Positions 5,304-10,006 of a stretch of 10,006 nucleotides of DNA are shown here, piece by piece. Below the pieces are notes generated by a model that was not told where the DNA came from, made no database searches, and was given only the letters and a program-made list of their open reading frames with translations. A program made the translations under genes and the position numbers. The stretch's first letter is position 1, and every line of letters begins with the position of its first letter. Location: the NCBI GenBank assembly GCA_023426425.1, contig JAFAAT010000296.1:1-10006 (forward strand). The letters are read 5' to 3'. This stretch comes from Bacteroidota bacterium. GTDB taxonomy: Bacteria; Bacteroidota; Bacteroidia; Chitinophagales; Chitinophagaceae.

Positions 5304-6227
5304 ATGTCTTTGATAGTCGTAGGCTCAATGGCCTTTGATGCACTTGAAACCCCTTTCGGAAAAGTAGACCGGATCATCGGCGGGTCTGCTACTTATGTGG
5401 CATGGTCTGCTTCGAATTTTTACAAGCCCATTAAGCAGGTTTCTATTGTGGGTGGTGATTTCCCCGAAGAAGAAATAGAAACACTGAAAACCCGAGGCGT
5501 AGAGTTTGAAGGTGTAGAAGTTGTGAAGGATGGCAAAAGCTTTTTCTGGAGTGGCCGTTATCATATGGACATGAATACAAGGGATACGCTGGTAACAGAT
5601 CTTAATGTGCTTGCACAGTTTGATCCCAAGCTCCCCGACAGCTACCAGGATTGTGAATTCCTGATGCTTGGCAACCTGGTGCCCGCTGTACAGATCAACG
5701 TGATCAAACAGATGAAGACACGTCCGAAGCTGATTGTGATGGATACGATGAACTTCTGGATGGAGACTGCCATGGATGATCTGAGGAAAGTAATAGGTAT
5801 GGTGGATGTGTTGCTGGTAAATGACAGTGAAGCGCGTCAGCTGAGTGGTGAATATTCGCTGGTGAAAGCTGCGTTGAAGATTCAGCAGATGGGGCCAAAG
5901 TTCCTGATCATCAAGAAGGGAGAGCACGGGGCTTTACTTTTCCATGGTACGCAGGTGTTCTTTGCTCCGGCGTTGCCGTTAGAAGATGTATTTGATCCAA
6001 CGGGCGCAGGCGACACTTTTGCTGGTGGTTTTATCGGGCATCTTGCGCGGACTAAAGACATTTCGTATGAGAATATGAAGACCGCTATTATTATCGGTTC
6101 AGCGATGGCATCGTTCTGTGTGGAGAAATTCGGGCCGACGAGGCTTCAGGAGATTACCCGAAAGGATATTGAAGAGCGCATCGATATGTTTGTGGAGCTG
6201 GTGAACTTTGACATTAACCTTGTCTAG
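5304..6227 (+). CDS. PfkB/ribokinase-family carbohydrate or nucleoside kinase
   Basis: A 307-residue kinase of the PfkB (ribokinase) superfamily, which phosphorylates a sugar or nucleoside with ATP. The family signature D-P-T-G-A-G-D-T-F-A-G-G (231-242) is intact, with D237 as the catalytic base and G-A-G as the anion hole. N-D-S-E-A (173-177) is the typical N-x-x-E-type Mg/phosphate region. The N-terminal substrate motif reads G-G-S-A-T-Y (26-31), where many members have G-G-x-x-x-N, so the substrate is not predictable. Length is normal for the family. The ATG at 5304 gives the standard start S-L-I-V-V-G-S. The gene is divergent from the nucleotidyltransferase over 110 nt and convergent with recJ. 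It appears to be a single-gene unit with its own promoter motif and the hairpin at 6244-6276 behind it. Adenosine, ribose or fructose kinases are alternatives. Confidence 0.92.
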   Translation: MSLIVVGSMAFDALETPFGKVDRIIGGSATYVAWSASNFYKPIKQVSIVGGDFPEEEIETLKTRGVEFEGVEVVKDGKSFFWSGRYHMDMNTRDTLVTDLNVLAQFDPKLPDSYQDCEFLMLGNLVPAVQINVIKQMKTRPKLIVMDTMNFWMETAMDDLRKVIGMVDVLLVNDSEARQLSGEYSLVKAALKIQQMGPKFLIIKKGEHGALLFHGTQVFFAPALPLEDVFDPTGAGDTFAGGFIGHLARTKDISYENMKTAIIIGSAMASFCVEKFGPTRLQEITRKDIEERIDMFVELVNFDINLV

Positions 6228-6243
6228 TGTCTTGAAATGAAAA

Positions 6244-6276
6244 ATGGGAGCCTTACCGGCAGGGTAGGGCTCCCAT
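6244..6276. terminator. Shared bidirectional terminator hairpin
   Basis: A 14-bp stem pairs 6244-6257 with 6263-6276, with one G-T wobble and a 5-nt loop GGCAG. It lies between the kinase stop (6227) and the recJ stop (6293). On the minus strand it is followed by TTTTTCATTT, a good T-tract for ending the kmo-recJ transcript. On the plus strand the tail (ATATTCAGTT) is weaker, but the hairpin probably also stops the kinase transcript. Confidence 0.85.
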
Positions 6277-6292
6277 ATTCAGTTACAGTCGT

Positions 6293-7996
6293 TTAGGAAG
6301 GTCTGATATCCAGTACTTTGACCTGAAGTTTGGTCACTCCATTGTATTCACATTCTTCGACAGTGTACACCATATCAAAGGGCCCTCCGCTCACAATCTT
6401 TTCTTTATGACCAAGGCAAAAGCCTATGCCATCAATTACCTGTCCACTGTGTTGATGCACTACGAATTTGAGATGTTGTTCTTTCACCACTCTTGAGTAG
6501 CCCCTGTAGTCATAAACATTCCTGGTTAAAAAAACAGGACGCAGATTGGAAGGACCGAAGGGCTCGAATTGTTTCAGTATGTTGTAGAAGGAAGGCTTGA
6601 TATCTGCGATTTTGATTTCGGCATCAATCTCTATTTCCGGTATTAGCAGCTCTGGTGGTATTCTCCTCGATACCACTTCTTCAAACCGTTCTGAAAACTC
6701 TTTGACTCTGTCAGGATGCATGGTCATGCCAGCAGCGTAGAAATGACCGCCATAGTTTTCCAGAAGATCACGGCACTCATGAAGTGCCTCGTATATATTG
6801 AATCCGCTTACTGACCTGGCAGAGCCTGATACCTTACCATTTGCATGAGTCAACACAATAGTAGGCCTATAAAAATGATCGATAAGTCTCGAAGCCACAA
6901 TTCCCACCACGCCTTTGTGCCAGGTTTCTTTGTACAAGACTGTCGACTTTCTTTGTACCATCACTTCATCATTCTGAATGAGAGCCAGGGCTTCTTCTGT
7001 GATGTTCTTGTCCACTTCCTTTCGGTCTACATTGTCCGACTGCAACTGGGACGCAAATTCCTTTATCTTTTCAGAGTCCTGTTCGATGAAAAGATCCACA
7101 GCTTTCCTTGCGTCATCCATTCTACCTGCGGCGTTCACCTTAGGTCCGATCACGAACACCAGGTCGGTGATACTCATCTCCCTGTTTACGCCGGAGATTT
7201 CCTTTAGTGTCTTAATGGACAGTGAAGGGTTCTCATTGACTTTTCTGATGCCATAGAAAGCAAGTACACGATTCTCCCCATCAATAGGGACAATATCCGC
7301 TGCAATACTGGTGGCGGTCAGGTCAAGGTATTCAAATACTGTCTCCATTGGAAGCTTCCAGTGGATGGCCAGTGCAGTAATAAGTTTGAAGCCAATACCG
7401 CAACCGCTCAGTTCTTTGTAGGGGTAGGTGCAATCAGATTGTTTGGGGTTGAGAATTGCATAGGCTGGAGGAAGGGTTGCATCAGGAGTGTGGTGGTCGC
7501 AAACGATGACGTCGATGCCAAGCGACTGCGCATAGTTGATCAGTTCCACAGACTTTATACCGCAGTCCAGCGTGATCATCAGTGTATATCCATTTGCGTG
7601 GGCATGGTCTATCCCCTTCTTCGAGATGCCATAGCCTTCCGTATACCTGTGCGGCACATAGTACGAGATGTCGCCCTTGTAATGTTGCCGCAGGAATGAG
7701 TATACAACTGCTACAGAGGTAGTGCCGTCTACATCATAGTCGCCATAGACCATGATGCGTTCGTGCCAATCTACTGCTTCGCTGATCCTTTGTACGGCCT
7801 GCTTCATACCTTTCATGAGGAAAGGGTCGTGCAGGTCTTCAAGTTTTGGTCTGAAGAACGCCTTGGCACTGTCGAAATCGGTAACTCCCCGAACCGCTAA
7901 CACACGGCACAGCGCAGGATGTATGCGAAGTTGTTCGTATAGCTGCTGCGTATGCTTTTCGTTTGCAGGCTTAAGTGTCCACCGTTTATCCCGCAT
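6293..7996 (-). CDS. recJ: Single-stranded-DNA-specific exonuclease RecJ
   Basis: RecJ degrades single-stranded DNA 5' to 3' and serves recombination, mismatch and replication-fork repair. The 567-residue length is close to E. coli RecJ. DHH phosphoesterase motifs are in order: Y-G-D-Y-D-V-D-G (84-91) for metal binding, D144 in L-D-C-G, D-H-H (167-169), then G-R-M-D-D-A (291-296). The DHHA1 domain follows with G-S-A-R-S (391-395) and G-G-H-F-Y-A-A-G-M (416-424). The C-terminal part (about 450-567) is the OB-fold/RecJ-specific domain, so the protein is complete. The ATG at 7994-7996 lies inside the last codons of kmo, an 11-nt overlap that points to co-transcription and coupling. No promoter of its own was sought within kmo. 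A functional link to kynurenine metabolism is not apparent; the pairing may only be positional. Confidence 0.97.
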   Translation of the reverse strand: MRDKRWTLKPANEKHTQQLYEQLRIHPALCRVLAVRGVTDFDSAKAFFRPKLEDLHDPFLMKGMKQAVQRISEAVDWHERIMVYGDYDVDGTTSVAVVYSFLRQHYKGDISYYVPHRYTEGYGISKKGIDHAHANGYTLMITLDCGIKSVELINYAQSLGIDVIVCDHHTPDATLPPAYAILNPKQSDCTYPYKELSGCGIGFKLITALAIHWKLPMETVFEYLDLTATSIAADIVPIDGENRVLAFYGIRKVNENPSLSIKTLKEISGVNREMSITDLVFVIGPKVNAAGRMDDARKAVDLFIEQDSEKIKEFASQLQSDNVDRKEVDKNITEEALALIQNDEVMVQRKSTVLYKETWHKGVVGIVASRLIDHFYRPTIVLTHANGKVSGSARSVSGFNIYEALHECRDLLENYGGHFYAAGMTMHPDRVKEFSERFEEVVSRRIPPELLIPEIEIDAEIKIADIKPSFYNILKQFEPFGPSNLRPVFLTRNVYDYRGYSRVVKEQHLKFVVHQHSGQVIDGIGFCLGHKEKIVSGGPFDMVYTVEECEYNGVTKLQVKVLDIRPS

Positions 7997-9365
7997 GTGT
8001 TTTCTGTAGTTGTTGAACTTCCTGGTGATAATCCTTCATCAGGCCATGCAGCCTTCCGCTGAAACCTGGTGATTCGACATTGCTGAAGAAATCCCCATCC
8101 TGCATGATTTGTGCGAGTAGTCTGTCCTGAGCCTGTACACATTTAAGCGCAGTCTCATAGGGCGTATGGCTGAAAGAAACCATTTCATACACCGAGATGA
8201 ACTGTTCAGGAAAACGCCTACCAAGTTCTTTCTCTATTTTTTTTCGCTCCAGGAAGATAGGGTCTGCAACTTTGTCGCGCATTTCCACAAAGTTAAGCAA
8301 AGCCAGTTGTGCCACAGCATCTCCATTTGGTTTCCTGGATTTGTCATACTCTTTCAGAATGGTAGTCCAATCTTCCTGATGTTTTTCCAGAAGGCCAGCC
8401 AGGATGGTGCAATCTTCAAATCCGGCATTCATGCCTTGTCCATAGAATGGTACAATGGCATGTGCTGCATCTCCGATCAGTGCACTCTTGTCCTTGTAAT
8501 GCCAGGGCTTGATATGGGTAGTGATGAGTGACGAGGTAGGGTTGGTAAAGAAGTCCTGAACAAGAGTAGGCATCATCGGTACTGCATCAGGGAAATGGGT
8601 ATTGAAGAAACTCAATACATCCTCTTCCGTTTTCAGTGCATTGAATGAAACCTCACCTTCAAATGGTAGGAAAAGCGTGCAGGTAAATGTCCCGTCGGTA
8701 TTCGGCAAGGCAATGAGCATAAAATTCTTCCTTGGCCAGATATGCAGCGCATGTTTTTCCATACGAAGGTTACCTGACTCATCAGGTGGTATGCTCAGCT
8801 CTTTGTAGCCATGTTCAAGATAGAAATGCGAAGCATCAACCCTGTCCAAATGCATATAGCTGTTCCTCAATGCAGAGAATGCACCGTCTGCACCAAAGAG
8901 CAAGTCTGTCTGTATTGTTTTTTCTTCGCCGCTAAGTGTTTGAAAATGCGCAATGTTTTCTGCAACATCGACCCTGAGGCAGCGATGCTCAAAATGAATG
9001 TGTACACCTTCTTTTTCTGCTAGTGTCATGAGCCTTTTATTCAGCTCTCCGCGACTGATGGAATAGATCGCTTCATTGTTTTTGCCATATTGTTGGAAAG
9101 CAGCGGTGCCATCCGCCTGGTGGAGATAACGGCCATACATGGGAATAGCCAGTGCCTCAAGCTCCTGACGCAGGCCCGCGAGCTCAAGTGCCTTCCAGCC
9201 TCTGGCACTCATGGCCAGATTAATTGAACGACCAGCCGCAATGGAAGCTGTGCGCATATCAGGACGCCTTTCATAGACAGTCACTTCGTAGCCTTTCTTT
9301 CTAAGTATGATCGACAGTAGCGAGCCGACAAGGCCGGCGCCTAGTATGGTAACAGAACGGGACAT
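7986..9365 (-). CDS. kmo: Kynurenine 3-monooxygenase
   Basis: A FAD-dependent aromatic hydroxylase that converts L-kynurenine to 3-hydroxykynurenine with NADPH and O2, in tryptophan breakdown or NAD synthesis via quinolinate. With the ATG at 9363-9365 it has 459 residues. Seen: G-A-G-L-V-G (9-14) for FAD, R-S-I-N-L-A-M-S (46-53), G-A-D-G-A-F-S (158-164) and G-D-A-A-H-A-I-V-P-F-Y-G-Q-G-M-N-A-G (298-315), nearly the eukaryotic KMO signature. R79 and Y93 align in my reading with substrate-binding Arg/Tyr of known KMOs. The late F-S-H-T-P-Y segment is also KMO-like. The C-terminal membrane anchor of eukaryotic KMO is missing, so it should be soluble. ATGs at 9374 and 9425 are possible, but the one at 9365 leaves the best leader after the promoter motif. 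It overlaps recJ by 11 nt. Partner genes (kynU, haaO, TDO) are not in the window. Confidence 0.95.
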   Translation of the reverse strand: MSRSVTILGAGLVGSLLSIILRKKGYEVTVYERRPDMRTASIAAGRSINLAMSARGWKALELAGLRQELEALAIPMYGRYLHQADGTAAFQQYGKNNEAIYSISRGELNKRLMTLAEKEGVHIHFEHRCLRVDVAENIAHFQTLSGEEKTIQTDLLFGADGAFSALRNSYMHLDRVDASHFYLEHGYKELSIPPDESGNLRMEKHALHIWPRKNFMLIALPNTDGTFTCTLFLPFEGEVSFNALKTEEDVLSFFNTHFPDAVPMMPTLVQDFFTNPTSSLITTHIKPWHYKDKSALIGDAAHAIVPFYGQGMNAGFEDCTILAGLLEKHQEDWTTILKEYDKSRKPNGDAVAQLALLNFVEMRDKVADPIFLERKKIEKELGRRFPEQFISVYEMVSFSHTPYETALKCVQAQDRLLAQIMQDGDFFSNVESPGFSGRLHGLMKDYHQEVQQLQKTHAG

Positions 9366-9384
9366 GTGTTTCATGTATTTCCGG

Positions 9385-9416
9385 CAAAGTAAATAATTAA
9401 GGGGTAAATCCTCAAT
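9385..9416 (-). promoter_or_regulatory. Candidate promoter of kmo-recJ
   Basis: On the minus strand ATTG (9416-9413) is followed after 20 nt by TTACTTTG (9392-9385), one mismatch from TAnnTTTG. Spacing and position fit a Bacteroidota promoter. A start point about 6-7 nt further on would leave a leader of roughly a dozen nt before the ATG at 9365, which supports that start codon. Confidence 0.4.
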
Positions 9417-9537
9417 GATTGCCATACAGCCAGTTGTGTTTGGCGCTGTTTATCCGGGTGTTACAGCCACTGATTCTGCTTTGTTCCTTCACAAGTTCTT
9501 TTTTCGATAAATTGTGTATCTAAACAGGATAGGGTTC

Positions 9538-10006
9538 ATGAACAGGCATATTCGTAAAGTGGCAATAGTTGGTTCCGGCGTAATGGGCTCACGCATCGCT
9601 TGCCTTTTTGCAGGCATAGGAGTTGAAGTATTATTACTCGATATCGTGCCAACAGAATTGACCGGGACAGAAAAAGCGAAGGGTTTTACGCTAGAAAGCA
9701 AAGCAGTCAGAAACAGAATTGTGGATGAAGCGCTTCGCCAGACTCTTAAAGCAAAGCCTTCAGCGATATATACCAAAGCCGTAGCTGAGCTTGTAAAGAC
9801 GGGTAACCTGGAAGACGACCTGCATCGTATTTCAGACTGTGATTGGGTGATGGAAGTAGTGGTTGAAAGATTGGACATTAAACAAAAAGTCTTTGCCCGG
9901 ATTGAAGAGCATCGTCGTCCTGGATCGATTATCTCGTCAAATACTTCCGGCATTCCAATTCATATGATGACGGAAGGCCGTTCAGAAGATTTCCGCCAGC
10001 ATTTTT
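9538..10006 (+). CDS. fadN: FadN-like 3-hydroxyacyl-CoA dehydrogenase (5' part)
   Basis: The first 156 residues of a 3-hydroxyacyl-CoA dehydrogenase; the gene is cut by the window edge. The NAD-binding Rossmann start G-S-G-V-M-G (12-17) is followed by D35 at the end of the second strand. M-E-V-V-V-E (105-110) and S-S-N-T-S-G-I (133-139) are typical of the dehydrogenase domain. The arrangement L-L-L-D-I-V-P (32-38), a long helical insert and G-N-L-E-D-D (89-94) closely resemble Bacillus FadN (YusL), a roughly 790-residue protein with dehydrogenase first and enoyl-CoA hydratase later, the reverse of FadB. FadN acts in fatty-acid beta-oxidation. The ATG at 9538 gives M-N-R-H-I-R-K-V-A as in homologues. 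It is divergent from kmo. A thiolase (fadA) and acyl-CoA dehydrogenase (fadE) downstream are predicted, not seen. No strong promoter motif was found. Confidence 0.9.
   Translation, partial: MNRHIRKVAIVGSGVMGSRIACLFAGIGVEVLLLDIVPTELTGTEKAKGFTLESKAVRNRIVDEALRQTLKAKPSAIYTKAVAELVKTGNLEDDLHRISDCDWVMEVVVERLDIKQKVFARIEEHRRPGSIISSNTSGIPIHMMTEGRSEDFRQHF

Noticed and set aside
5194..5343. N-terminal extension of 50 residues on the nucleotidyltransferase
   Set aside because: The family starts at M-K-A-M-I-F-A-A-G; the extension would overlap the divergent kinase gene and cover its promoter motif.
9366..9425. 20-residue N-terminal extension of Kmo
   Set aside because: The FAD-binding strand starts right after the ATG at 9365, and the extension would cover the candidate promoter.
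9480..9515. Promoter for fadN: TTTG (9480-9483) and TAAATTGT (9508-9515)
   Set aside because: The -7 match is imperfect and the 24-nt spacer is too long for the Bacteroidota consensus.
1..10006. CRISPR array, IS element, prophage or defence island
   Set aside because: No spaced identical repeats, transposase, integrase or defence-type domains were found; all genes belong to metabolic or housekeeping families.

Overview
The window looks like a chromosomal housekeeping segment of a Bacteroidota bacterium, most likely Chitinophagaceae or a close relative. The evidence is a short Obg GTPase without the C-terminal domain, a short-LID adenylate kinase, a eukaryote-like kynurenine 3-monooxygenase, a FadN-type beta-oxidation gene, and upstream motifs resembling the Bacteroidota promoter (about -33 TTG, -7 TAnnTTTG) instead of classical -35/-10 boxes. 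Taxonomy is inferred from family resemblance only.

Layout. On the plus strand a Rieske ferredoxin-like gene (12-332) is followed after 2 nt by an S66 LD-carboxypeptidase (335-1255). A convergent gap (1256-1492) holds two unrelated, degenerate short tandem arrays, one of about 8 bp and one of 11 bp. The minus strand then carries a tight adk-obg-rhodanese operon (3359 down to 1493) whose genes overlap by 1 and 4 nt, preceded by a promoter-like motif. Next on the minus strand are an RluE-type 23S rRNA pseudouridine synthase (3616-4200), a strong hairpin terminator (4259-4291), an AT-rich non-coding stretch, and a MurU-like sugar-1-phosphate nucleotidyltransferase (4480-5193). A 110-nt divergent gap separates the latter from a plus-strand PfkB-family kinase (5304-6227). 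The kinase converges on the minus-strand kmo-recJ pair (9365 down to 6293, 11-nt overlap) across a shared hairpin terminator (6244-6276). Divergent from kmo, a fadN-like gene starts at 9538 and runs off the window.

Function. The adk-obg-rhodanese unit joins nucleotide balance and ribosome assembly; RluE also acts on the large ribosomal subunit. The LD-carboxypeptidase and the MurU-like enzyme could both serve peptidoglycan recycling but are not in one operon. kmo feeds tryptophan breakdown or NAD synthesis via 3-hydroxykynurenine, and fadN serves fatty-acid beta-oxidation. I found no CRISPR array, phage, IS element, tRNA or rRNA, and no clear new multi-gene system. The least explained parts are the two tandem arrays and the AT-rich segment before rluE.
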